Positions 37,539 to 47,170 of a DNA stretch of 64,000 bases are shown one piece after another (position 1 is the stretch's first letter; the number at the start of each line of letters is the position of its first letter). Under the pieces are notes generated by a model, which had not been told where the DNA came from, made no database searches, and saw nothing but the letters and a program-made list of their open reading frames with translations. Made by a program: the position numbers and the translations under genes. The DNA is taken from positions 744,001 to 808,000 of the forward strand of contig NZ_CP020821.1 in assembly GCF_002105755.1 (NCBI RefSeq), written 5' to 3'. Origin of the DNA: Mycobacterium colombiense CECT 3035 (lineage in GTDB: Bacteria > Actinomycetota > Actinomycetes > Mycobacteriales > Mycobacteriaceae).

Positions 37539-39426
37539 GCGGGGGACCGGCGGGGACGGCGCGGGAGATCGGCCGGGTGGGAGTGCGAAAGTTGTTGCAG
37601 CGCAGCGGCATTGTCGAGGAAGCGACGTCACCCCTGCCGACGGACCCGGCCGAGGTCGCCGATCTGCTGCGCGCCCCTGGTATGACGAGCGGCTGGGCAG
37701 GCTGGCCCACGAACTCGGGCGCGATCTGGACAGCGTGCGTGCCGAGGCCGCCGGTTACCTGCGCGAGATGGCGCCGTCGCTCGACGTGCGGGCGGTGAAG
37801 GCCTGGCGCAGCTTCAGTTGCTGGCTGATGCGCGCCTATGACGTGCTGACCGACGAGGACCAGATCGCCCAGCTACGCAGGCTGGACCGCAAAGCCACAC
37901 TGGCGTTTGCCTTTTCGCATCGCTCCTACCTGGACGGGCTGCTGCTGCCCGAGGTGATCCAGGCCAACCGGCTCTCGCCCGCGCTCACCTTCGGCGGCGC
38001 CAACCTGAACTTCTTCCCGATGGGCGCCTGGGCCAAGCGCACCGGAACCATCTTCATCCGGCGGCAGACCAAGGACATTCCCGTCTACCGCTTCGTGTTG
38101 CGCGCCTATGCCGCGCAACTGGTGCAAAACCATGCCAACCTGACCTGGTCCATCGAGGGCGGCCGGACCAGGACGGGCAAGCTGCGGCCGCCGGTGTTCG
38201 GAATTCTGCGCTACATCAGCGACGCCGTCGACGAAATCGACGGCCCCGAGGTGTATTTGGTGCCAACCTCGATCGTGTACGACCAGCTGCACGAGGTGGA
38301 GGCGATGACCACCGAGGCCTACGGCGCGACGAAGCGGCCGGAGGATTTTCGCTTCCTGATCCGGCTGGCGCGACAGCAGGGCGAGCGGCTCGGTCGCGCC
38401 TACCTGGACTTCGGTGAACCACTGCCGCTGCGCAAGCGCCTCGAGGAGCTACGCGCCGAGGAGTCCGGCGCCAGCACCGAGATCGAACGCATCGCCCTGG
38501 ACGTCGAGCACCGGATCAACCGCGCCACGCCCGTCACCCCGACGGCGGTGGTGAGCCTCGCCCTGCTGGGCGCCGACCGCTCGCTGTCCATCAGCGAGGT
38601 GCTGGCCACCGTGCGCCCGCTGGCGAGCTACATCGCGGCGCGCAACTGGGCGGTGGCCGGCGCCGCCGACCTGACCAACCGCTCGACCATCCGCTGGACC
38701 CTGCACCAGTTGGTCGCCTCCGGCGTCGTCAGCGTGTACGACGCCGGCACCGAACCGGTCTGGGGCATCGGGGCGGAGCAGCACCTGGTCGCCGCCTTCT
38801 ACCGCAACGCCGCCATCCACATCGTGGTCGATCGCGCGATCGCCGAGACGGCGCTGCTGGCCGCCACGGAGGACGCCGAGGGCTCGGTCGACGGGCTGGT
38901 CCAACCGAGCGCCGTGCGCGATGAGGCGCTGAAGCTGCGCGAATTGCTGAAATTCGAGTTCTTGTTCTCCGCACGAGCGCAATTCGAGAAGGAACTTGCC
39001 GACGAGGTCCGCCTGCTCGGGCGGGTGGATGACACCAGCAAGGCGGCCAGCGCCGGCGACGTGCGCGGCCTGCTGGAAAAGGCCGACGTGCTGCTGGCGC
39101 ACCTGGTGCTGCGCCCGTTCCTCGACGCCTACCACATCGTCGCCGACCGGCTCGCCGACTACGACGACGAATCGTTCGACGAGGACGCGTTCCTCGCCGA
39201 ATGCCTTGAGGTGGGTAAACAGTGGGAGCTGCAACGCAGGATCGCCAGCGCCGAGTCGCGGTCGATGGAGCTGTTCAAGACCGCGCTGCGGCTGGCCCGG
39301 CATCGTGAACTGGTGGACGGCGTCGGGGACCTGGATATCGCCCGGCGGCGCCGTGAGTTCGCCGAGGAGATCGCGGCGGCGGTCCGGCGGGTGAATACCA
39401 TCGCGGAGCTGGCCGGAACGCGCTGA
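37535..39426 (+). CDS. plsB1: Glycerol-3-phosphate acyltransferase-like protein; frame broken near the N terminus
   Basis: A homologue of Rv1551, which transfers acyl groups to glycerol-3-phosphate in phospholipid or triacylglycerol synthesis. The HX4D catalytic motif is FSHRSYLDGLLLP. FGGANLNFFPMGAWAKRTG, FIRRQTKD and the substrate-binding WSIEGGRTRTGKL follow. A long C-terminal domain with a clustered acidic segment ends the protein. Translation starts at ATG 37535 (MSGGPAGTAREIGRVGV), overlapping the fadD11 stop. The frame breaks at the CCCC of 37674-37677. One extra C restores VADLLRAPWYDERLGRLAH and gives a 630-residue product, near the 621 of the M. tuberculosis protein. Without repair, the continuation from about 37678 to 39426 lacks its normal start. 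Confidence 0.9.
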
Positions 39427-39533
39427 GCGCCCGCTCGCCGCGCGCGGCGCGGTTCACGGACCGTTAACGTTTGGTGGCGATAGTGCGTTGGCGACGTCGG
39501 TGATGGTCGGCAGTGGCCGGTGAAGAGGATGTG

Positions 39534-40313
39534 ATGAGTGAGAAATCCAGCGGGCAGTCCCGCCCGCTGATCGGGTACGTCACCCACGAGATCGCGCCCC
39601 CGATCAGCCCCGCGCCGATCGGCCGGGAGTGGATGTCGGAGATACGGCAGGGGTGGCCGCACCGGTGCCTGCCGATGCTGATCGCCAACCAGAGCGGCTG
39701 GGAGGTGCGCAACCGCAGCGCGTTCACCGCGACGTGGATGGGCGGCAACGACCGCACGAACCTGATGATCGCCCCCGACACCCGCGAAAGCGGCCAATTC
39801 CTGCCCTCCAGCCACTTCGGCTATGGCATCTTGACCTGGCATCTGCCGATCCTGTTTCGCACCCCGCCGGGCTACAACCTGCTGGCCCGGGGGCCGGCCA
39901 ACTATCCGAAGGACGCCATCTCGCCGCTGGAAGGCATCGTCGAAACCGATTGGTCCAGCTCGAGTTTCAGCATGAACTGGAAGTTCACCCGCGAATTCAT
40001 GCCGGTGCGGTTCGAGGTCGGCGAGCCGATCTGCATGATCGTGCCGCAGCGCCGGGCCGAGCTGGAGGAGTTCGCCCCCGAGCTTCGGCCCATCGAATCC
40101 GACGAGGAACTGCACCGCAAGCACGAGCACTTCCTCGGTTCACGCGGCGCACTGGGCCGCGAGCAGGAAGCCGCGGGCGGCGCCGGGAGCGAGAAGGTGC
40201 CCTGGCAGGGCGATTACACGCGGGGCCGGCACAGCGACGGCGAGCCCGGCGCGGAAGACCACCAGACCCGCCGTCATCTCCGGTCGTTCGTCCAGTCCGA
40301 GAACACGGACTAG
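39534..40313 (+). CDS. DUF6065-like hypothetical protein
   Basis: A 259-residue soluble protein rich in Trp and Pro. Notable segments are PLIGYVTHEIAPPISPAPIG, WPHRCLPMLIANQSGWEVRN, a central HFGYGILTWHLPILFRTPPG and VETDWSSSSFSMNWKFTREF. These are the hallmarks I associate with the DUF6065 family, whose function is unknown to me. The C-terminal 60 residues are polar and probably disordered. ATG at 39534 is preferred over the upstream GTG at 39513. It stands alone, 107 bp after plsB1, and converges with the flavin monooxygenase gene (7-bp gap). Confidence 0.7.
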   Translation: MSEKSSGQSRPLIGYVTHEIAPPISPAPIGREWMSEIRQGWPHRCLPMLIANQSGWEVRNRSAFTATWMGGNDRTNLMIAPDTRESGQFLPSSHFGYGILTWHLPILFRTPPGYNLLARGPANYPKDAISPLEGIVETDWSSSSFSMNWKFTREFMPVRFEVGEPICMIVPQRRAELEEFAPELRPIESDEELHRKHEHFLGSRGALGREQEAAGGAGSEKVPWQGDYTRGRHSDGEPGAEDHQTRRHLRSFVQSENTD

Positions 40314-40320
40314 CGCGAAA

Positions 40321-41780
<1,460 letters not shown>

Positions 41781-41784
<4 letters not shown>

Positions 41785-42188
41785 CGGACCGCTCCTTCCG
41801 GTTGCGGGTACCAGCGACGGATGTCGCCGGGGGTGGCTTGCGCTGCCTGGTTGAAGACGAAGCGGCAGCCGGGCTGGGTGGTGTGCGCGAGGTTGACGAT
41901 CGACTCGAACAGCAGGGTGTTGCCGGCGACCAGGCGAATCCCGGCGCCGATCAGCACGGCGTCGTAGCGCTTGGCGCGCAGCCACTCGCCGGCCTTCTCG
42001 GCGCCGGCGGCGCCGAAGTCGATCAGGCAGTTGTCGACCTGGTGGCCGGCGGCACGCAGGCCCGCGACGTTGTCGTCGTTGGCGGCCCGCAGCACCTCCC
42101 TGGACAGTCCCGCGAACTGGGCGAACTCCGGTGACGAGTAATCGATCACGTCGGGGTCGAGCCCGATCTGGATGACGGTCACGGTCAT
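41781..42188 (-). CDS. Conserved hypothetical protein, partner of the flavin hydroxylase
   Basis: A 135-residue protein with a flavodoxin-like alternation of strands and helices. It has MTVTVIQIGLDPDVIDYSSP, VDNCLIDFGAAGAEKAGEWL, YDAVLIGAGIRLVAGNTLLF and CRFVFNQAAQATPGDIRRW. The DAVLIGAG segment resembles a response-regulator or nucleotide-binding strand-turn, but no named family is recognised. It is the first gene of the operon with the hydroxylase and starts 25 bp from the nearer of two TetR-type operators. A small electron-transfer, chaperone or ligand-binding role is possible but unsupported. Confidence 0.75.
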
Positions 42189-42212
42189 GTCTGTGCCTCC
42201 TCGGCCAACCGA

Positions 42213-42271
42213 TTCAACAACTGTTGAAATCAACGTAAGCCCGGTCGGTGGCGATGTCAACAGTTGTTGAA
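42213..42271. promoter_or_regulatory. Two palindromic TetR operators in the divergent promoter
   Basis: Site 1 is TTCAACA-AC-TGTTGAA (42213-42228), a perfect 7+2+7 palindrome. Site 2 is TCAACA-GT-TGTTGA with a further A (42257-42271). Their centres are 43 bp apart, about four helical turns, so dimers would bind on the same DNA face. Site 2 abuts the TAGAAT -10 hexamer (42273-42278) of the tetR gene, which sits six bases before its ATG. Site 1 lies 25 bp before the divergent operon. Autorepression together with repression of the hydroxylase operon is the natural reading. Confidence 0.85.
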
Positions 42272-42284
42272 CTAGAATTTCGGC

Positions 42285-42842
42285 ATGCCCGGTAAAGCCC
42301 GCGACGGCAAAGTCACCCGCGCGACGATCCTCAGCGCGGCGCGGACCCTGTTCTCCACCCACGGCTTCGAGCGGACCACCATCCGCGCGATCGCGGCCGA
42401 GGCCGGCGTCGACCCCGCGCTCGTGATGCACTACTTCGGCAATAAGGCCGACCTGTTCGCCGCGGTCTCGCGGCTCGAGATCACCTTCCCCGACCTCACC
42501 GGCGTCGCCCCGGAACGCATCGCCGACATCCTGGTGCCGTTCCTCATCCGGGTGTGGGATCCGGCCGGGTCGTTCCTGCCGCTGCTGCGCGCGGCCGCCA
42601 CCAACCGGACCGCCGCCGACGCTCTCCTGGAGGTGTTCGTCGAAAAGGTGGCGCCGGCCCTGACCACCGTCACCCCCGACCGCGCCGCCGAGCGGACCGC
42701 GATGGTGGGATCGCAGGTGCTGGGAATCGCCATGGCGCGCAACGTCGTTGGGGTGCCCGCGCTGGCCGCTATGGACGACGCGACGCTGACCGAATGGCTG
42801 CGCCCGGTGCTGGCCCACTACCTCACCGGGGCGGCGCCGTGA
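42285..42842 (+). CDS. TetR-family transcriptional repressor
   Basis: A 185-residue regulator. The N-terminal helix-turn-helix is [40 protein letters not shown] and [11 protein letters not shown] (residues 10-60). The C-terminal ligand-binding domain belongs to the PF17920-like mycobacterial type. The ATG is six bases after a TAGAAT -10 box, indicating a leaderless transcript. It is divergent from the small-protein/hydroxylase operon, and the intergenic region holds two matched palindromes, so it very probably represses that operon and itself. The inducer is unknown. Confidence 0.92.
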   Translation: MPGKARDGKVTRATILSAARTLFSTHGFERTTIRAIAAEAGVDPALVMHYFGNKADLFAAVSRLEITFPDLTGVAPERIADILVPFLIRVWDPAGSFLPLLRAAATNRTAADALLEVFVEKVAPALTTVTPDRAAERTAMVGSQVLGIAMARNVVGVPALAAMDDATLTEWLRPVLAHYLTGAAP

Positions 42843-42889
42843 TCGCCGTCCGCGGCGGGACCGTGAAAACCGCGCCTAGAGTTGATGCC

Positions 42890-43327
42890 ATGCCGCTAGA
42901 AGGGGAGTACTTGCCGAGCCCGTTGGACTGGTCTCGCGAGCAAGCTGACACATACGCCGAGTCGGGGGGAGCCGAGGCCGCCGACATGAAGGGCAAGCCG
43001 ATCATTCTGCTGACCACGGTCGGCGCCAAGACCGGCAAGCTCCGCAAGACGCCGCTGATGCGGGTCGAACACGATGGCCAGTACGCGGTCGTCGCCTCGC
43101 TGGGCGGGGCGCCGAAGAACCCGGTCTGGTACCACAACATCAAGAAGAACCCCCGCGTCGAGCTGCAGGACGGCCCGGTGACCCGCGATTACGAGGCCCG
43201 GGAGGTCTTCGGCGACGAGAAGGCCATCTGGTGGGAGCGGGCCGTCGAGGCGTGGCCGGACTACGCCGAGTATCAGACCAAGACCGACCGCCAGATCCCG
43301 GTGTTCGTGCTGACCCCGGTCGGCTGA
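42890..43327 (+). CDS. Deazaflavin (F420)-dependent nitroreductase family protein, Rv1558/Ddn-like
   Basis: A 145-residue split-barrel protein of the DDN family. It carries the family core [37 protein letters not shown] and [19 protein letters not shown], with the C-terminal VFVLTPVG. Homologues use reduced F420 to reduce quinones or nitro-compounds; Rv1558 is the orthologue by position, directly before ilvA. ATG at 42890 is fixed by a TAGAGT hexamer (42877-42882) seven bases upstream. GTG at 42863 is an in-frame alternative. Confidence 0.92.
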   Translation: MPLEGEYLPSPLDWSREQADTYAESGGAEAADMKGKPIILLTTVGAKTGKLRKTPLMRVEHDGQYAVVASLGGAPKNPVWYHNIKKNPRVELQDGPVTRDYEAREVFGDEKAIWWERAVEAWPDYAEYQTKTDRQIPVFVLTPVG

Positions 43328-43365
43328 ATTCCGGAGTTGGCCGGCTGTCATGGCACCATTGATCA

Positions 43366-44661
43366 GTGTCCGCCGAATTGAGCCAGCACCCGAGCGTGTC
43401 GCCGTTATCCGCGGCTGACATCGACAGCGCGGCCAAGCGGATCGCCGCGGTGGTCACGCCGACCCCGCTGCAGTTCAGCGACCGGTTGTCGGCGATCACC
43501 GGCGCGCAGGTCTACCTCAAGCGCGAGGACCTGCAGATCGTGCGCTCCTACAAGTTGCGTGGCGCGTACAACCTGCTGGTCCAGCTGTCCGACGCGGAAC
43601 TGGCCGCCGGCGTGGTGTGCTCGTCGGCGGGCAACCACGCGCAGGGCTTCGCCTACGCGTGCCGGATGTTGCAGGTGCACGGCCGCGTCTATGTGCCGGC
43701 CAAGACGCCCATGCAGAAGCGCGACCGGATCCGCTACCACGGCGGCGATTTCATCGACCTGATCGTGGGTGGCACCACCTACGACCTCGCTGCCGAGGCG
43801 GCGCTGGCCGACGTGGAAAGCACCGGCGCCACCCTGGTGCCGCCCTACGACGACCCGCGCACCATGGCGGGCCAGGGCACGATCGGGGTCGAACTGCTCG
43901 ACCAGCTGGACAAGCTCGGTATCGGGGAGCCGGACCTGGTGGTCGTCCCGGTGGGCGGCGGCGGCTGCATCGCCGGCATCACGACCTATCTCGCCGAGCG
44001 CACCGACAACACCTCGGTGCTGGGCGTCGAGCCGGCCGGTGCCGCGGCGATGATGGCCGCGCTGTCCGCCGGCGAGCCGGTGACGCTGGACCACGTCGAC
44101 CAGTTCGTCGACGGCGCCGCGGTGCGGCGGGCCGGCGACCTGACCTATGCCGCGCTGGCGGCCGCGGGCGACATGGTGTCGATCACGGCGGTCGACGAGG
44201 GAGCGGTGTGCACCGCGATGCTCGACCTCTATCAGAACGAGGGCATCATCGCCGAGCCCGCAGGCGCGCTGTCCGTCACCGGACTGCTGGACGCCGACAT
44301 CGAGCCCGGATCCACTGTGGTGTGCCTGATTTCGGGCGGCAACAACGACGTGTCGCGCTACGGCGAAGTGCTCGAGCGCTCGCTGGTGCACCTCGGCCTC
44401 AAGCACTACTTCCTGGTGGACTTTCCGCAGGAGCCCGGCGCCCTGCGTCGCTTCCTCGACACGGTGCTCGGACCGAACGACGACATCACCCTCTTCGAGT
44501 ACGTCAAGCGCAACAACCGCGAGACCGGCGAGGCGCTGGTCGGCATCCAGCTGGGATCCTCGGCCGACCTGGACGGCCTGCTGGCCCGGATGCGTGCGAC
44601 GGAGCTGCACGTCGAAACCCTGAAACCGGGCTCGCCGGCCTACCGCTACCTGCTGCTTTAA
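43366..44661 (+). CDS. ilvA: Threonine dehydratase, biosynthetic (isoleucine pathway)
   Basis: A 431-residue PLP enzyme that deaminates threonine to 2-oxobutanoate, the first step of isoleucine synthesis. The PLP Lys is in IVRSYKLRGAYNLL (about residue 65), SSAGNHAQGFAYAC binds the substrate, and the phosphate cup is VPVGGGGCIAG (about residue 205). The C-terminal ACT-like regulatory domain (about residues 345-431: HYFLVDFPQEPGALRRFLDT) is the single-copy form, so feedback by isoleucine is likely. GTG at 43366 gives MSAELSQHPSVSPLS and a length near the 429 of the M. tuberculosis enzyme. Confidence 0.97.
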   Translation: MSAELSQHPSVSPLSAADIDSAAKRIAAVVTPTPLQFSDRLSAITGAQVYLKREDLQIVRSYKLRGAYNLLVQLSDAELAAGVVCSSAGNHAQGFAYACRMLQVHGRVYVPAKTPMQKRDRIRYHGGDFIDLIVGGTTYDLAAEAALADVESTGATLVPPYDDPRTMAGQGTIGVELLDQLDKLGIGEPDLVVVPVGGGGCIAGITTYLAERTDNTSVLGVEPAGAAAMMAALSAGEPVTLDHVDQFVDGAAVRRAGDLTYAALAAAGDMVSITAVDEGAVCTAMLDLYQNEGIIAEPAGALSVTGLLDADIEPGSTVVCLISGGNNDVSRYGEVLERSLVHLGLKHYFLVDFPQEPGALRRFLDTVLGPNDDITLFEYVKRNNRETGEALVGIQLGSSADLDGLLARMRATELHVETLKPGSPAYRYLLL

Positions 44662-44700
44662 CCGCGCGGACCGCGCCTGCTACCCGGACTGTGGCGGCGG

Positions 44701-44835
44701 GTGGCCGACAACGCCGTGATCGGCCAGACGCTGGCCTGGGTGCGCGACCGGACCGGCGACAACGGGCGGCCGCTGACGCTCCGGCTGCCGGTGAGCGAAG
44801 TCGTCCACTACGTCAGCGACGTGCTCTCCGGCTGA
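44701..44835 (+). CDS. Small ORF in frame with ilvA, just after its stop
   Basis: The reading frame of ilvA stays open after its TAA (44659-44661) for 57 more codons, up to TGA 44833-44835, and the translation looks protein-like: VADNAVIGQTLAWVRDRTGD, then LTLRLPVSEVVHYVSDVLSG. A GTG at 44701 would give 44 residues. No ribosome site is obvious. It could be a tiny gene or the remnant of a gene whose 5' part is gone. It overlaps the antisense PPOX gene at its end. Support is weak. Confidence 0.25.
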   Translation: MADNAVIGQTLAWVRDRTGDNGRPLTLRLPVSEVVHYVSDVLSG

Positions 44836-45556
44836 ATGCTGGGCCTGGCCTGGGCCGGTGCCGTCATGCTCGTCGGATCCTGGTGGGACAGCGCCAAGCG
44901 GGCCAAGTAGGCCGGGACCGCAGTGCCGGGAGCCAGGTCGTCGGCCGGCACCGGCGCTGCGGCCGTCAGGCTCAGCGGCACCACGCCCGCCCAGTGCGGC
45001 AGCGGGACGTCCTCCGGATCGTCGGCCGGGGGACCGCTGCGCACCTTCGCCGACACCTCGACGAGGTCGAGCGCGAGCACCCCGGTCGCGGCGAGCTCCC
45101 GGGCATCGGGCGCCCGGCAATCGGCGGCGCGCCCCGGCGCGATGTGGTCGAGCAGGCAGCCCAGCGCCCGCGACTTCTCCACCGGATCGTCGACGATGCG
45201 CGCGTCACCCAGCGCGACCACCGAGCGGAAGTTCACCGAGTGGTGCATCGCGGACCGGGCCAGCACCAGCCCGTCGACCAGGGTGACCGTGACGCAGACC
45301 GGCAGGCCCGACCCCGACGCCTGGGCCGCCCCGGCGGCCAGCAGGGGGCCGCCCCCGTCGAACCGTGCAGGTAGAGCGTTTCGCCGAGCCGGGCATGGGT
45401 GGTGGGCAGGACCACCGTCCGGCCGCCGTTCGAGTAGCCCAGGTGGCAGATCAGCGCCTCGTCGAGGATGTCGTGAATGGCGCGGCGCTCGTAGTGCGCC
45501 CGCTCCCGGTAGCGGGTCGGGGTGGTGCGTGCCGTCGGCTGGTATGCGGTGTCCAC
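44808..45556 (-). CDS. Pyridoxamine 5'-phosphate oxidase-family FMN-binding protein; frame broken once
   Basis: A split-barrel flavin-binding protein. The N-terminal frame (GTG at 45556) reads YRERAHYERRAIHDILDEAL, LICHLGYSNGGRTVVLPTTH and LYLHGSTG. After a break at the CCCCC of 45352-45356 it continues in another frame as GGPLLAAGAAQASGSGLPVC, SAMHHSVNFRSVVALGDARI, the FMN-contact region typical of the family. Adding one C (one G on the coding strand) joins them as HGSTGGGPLLAAG and gives 249 residues. It is divergent from a MocR-type PLP regulator across 40 bp with shared repeats, which suggests that it is the regulator's target. Confidence 0.85.
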
Positions 45557-45574
45557 GGAATTGCCCTCTAGTTT

Positions 45575-45607
45575 GTCCTAGTACATAATGTATTGCGTGC
45601 CAGTACA
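45575..45607. promoter_or_regulatory. Operator-like repeats between the PPOX and MocR genes
   Basis: Two direct repeats, GTCCTAGTACA (45575-45585) and GTGCCAGTACA (45597-45607), start 22 bp apart, two helical turns. The palindrome TACATAATGTA (45582-45592) overlaps the first. MocR/PdxR-type regulators typically bind paired direct repeats in divergent promoters. The second copy covers the GTG start of the regulator. Confidence 0.55.
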
Positions 45608-46924
45608 AAACAGCATAACCGGATCCGGGGCTGAATCCATAGCCGCCAGCGTCGAGGCGGCGATCTCGGACGGCTCACTGGCGCCCGGCGACGCGCTCCC
45701 GCCCGTGCGCGAGCTGGCCGCTCAGCTCGGCGTCAACGCGAACACCGCCGCCGCGGCCTACCGCCTGCTCCGCCATCGCGGGGCCGTCGAGACCGCCGGC
45801 CGGCGCGGCACCCGCGTGCGCCATCGCCCGGCGACCACTCCGCGTTCGCTGCTCGGCCTCGACGTGCCTGCGGGCGTGCGCGACCTCTCGACGGGCAACC
45901 CGCACCCGGACCTGTTGCCCATCGCCCGCGTCGCGCCGGTCGGCCCGGCGCCGGCCGTCCCGTGCTCTACGGCGAGCCGGCCCTCTCACCGGCGCTGGAA
46001 AAGTTCGCCCGCGATGCGCTGGCGGCCGACGGGATCGCCGCCGATCACCTTGCGGTGACCAGCGGGGCACTGGACGGCATCGAGCGCGCACTCGCCGCGC
46101 ATCTGCGCCCCGGCGATCGCGTCGCCGTCGAGGACCCCGGCTGGGCCAACCTCCTCGATCTCCTTGCCGCGCTGGGGCTTTCGGCCGAACCGGTGCGGGT
46201 CGACGACGACGGCCCGCTGGCCGGCGACCTGGCCCGGGCGCTGGACGGTGGGGTGCGCGCCCTGGTGCTCACCAACCGCGCCCAAAACCCCACGGGCGCA
46301 GCGCTTTCGGCGGAACGCGCCGACTCGCTGCGTGCGCTGTTACGGCGGCGGGCCGAGGACCTGCTGCTGGTCGAAGACGACCACTGCGCCGGCATCTCCG
46401 GGGCGCCGCTGCACACCCTGGCCGGTTGCACCGCGCACTGGGCGTTCGTCCGCTCGGCGTCCAAGGCCTACGGCCCCGACCTGCGGGTGGCCGTCCTCGC
46501 CGGAGACCACCGCACGATCGAGCGCGTGCACGGCCGGTTGCGGCTCGGGCCGGGCTGGGTGAGCCACTTGCTGCAGCGCCTCGCCGTCGACCTGTGGTCC
46601 GACCGGGCGGCCGGGGAGTTGGTCGCGACGGCCGAGCGGCGCTACGCCGACAGCCGCCGACGGCTCCGCGAGGCCCTGGCCGAACGCGGCCTACCGGCTC
46701 ACGGCCGGTCGGGGCTCAACGTGTGGGTCCCGGTGCCCGACGAGGCGGTCGCGGTATCCCGGCTGCTCGGCGCCGGCTGGGCGGCCGCACCGGGCAGCCG
46801 GTTCCGGATGAACACGCCGCCGGGTATTCGCCTGACCATCTCCGACCTGACTCCCGACGAGATCGATCCACTCGCCGACGCGGTCGCCCAGGCCGTGCGT
46901 CCGGCCGGCCGGGTCATCGTGTAG
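45597..46924 (+). CDS. MocR-family regulator (GntR helix-turn-helix fused to aminotransferase fold); frame broken once
   Basis: The N-terminal GntR-type winged helix is IAASVEAAISDGSLAPGDAL, PPVRELAAQLGVNANTAAAA and YRLLRHRGAVETAGRRGTRV. The C-terminal part is a fold-type I PLP aminotransferase domain, with LTNRAQNPTGAALS and the PLP Lys in FVRSASKAYGPDLRVAVLAG. The frame breaks near 45962. One extra G there joins VGPAPAVPVLYGEPALSPAL and gives 442 residues, the normal family size. GTG at 45597 is preferred to ATG at 45588, which lies in the operator palindrome. Members sense PLP or amino acids and usually control a divergent gene, here the PPOX gene. Confidence 0.88.
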
Positions 46925-46931
46925 CCCCAGC

Positions 46932-47114
46932 TCACGCGCCTTCGTCGTCGTCGATGGCGCCGGGCCCGGGGCCGCTCCACAACAGCTCGACGCTGGGATG
47001 CGGCGGCGTCTCGTGGCGCACGGTACGCCGCCCGGACGGTGGGTTGGCGGCGCGGCGCCTCGGCTTGCACAGACAGATCCGCCGCAGGGGGCGACCGAAT
47101 TCGGATTGACTCAT
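46932..47114 (-). CDS. Possible 60-residue hypothetical protein
   Basis: MSQSEFGRPLRRICLCKPRR onward: basic, Pro/Arg-rich, with an ICLCK pair and an acidic end (AIDDDEGA). It occupies most of the 246-bp gap between the MocR gene and treZ, and no alternative feature explains that gap. It has no recognised family, and Arg-rich short frames arise easily in GC-rich DNA, so support is modest. The rest of the gap (47115-47170) contains only a single perfect DnaA-box 9-mer, TTATCCACA at 47156-47164. Confidence 0.35.
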   Translation of the reverse strand: MSQSEFGRPLRRICLCKPRRRAANPPSGRRTVRHETPPHPSVELLWSGPGPGAIDDDEGA

Positions 47115-47170
47115 GGCGGCATCATCGGGGGTGAGCCCGCCGCGCCGCTATTCAGTTATCCACAGCCCGT

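Noticed and set aside
47156..47164. TTATCCACA, a perfect DnaA box, as a possible replication origin
   Set aside because: It is a single copy with no AT-rich unwinding region, no further boxes and no dnaA/dnaN context.
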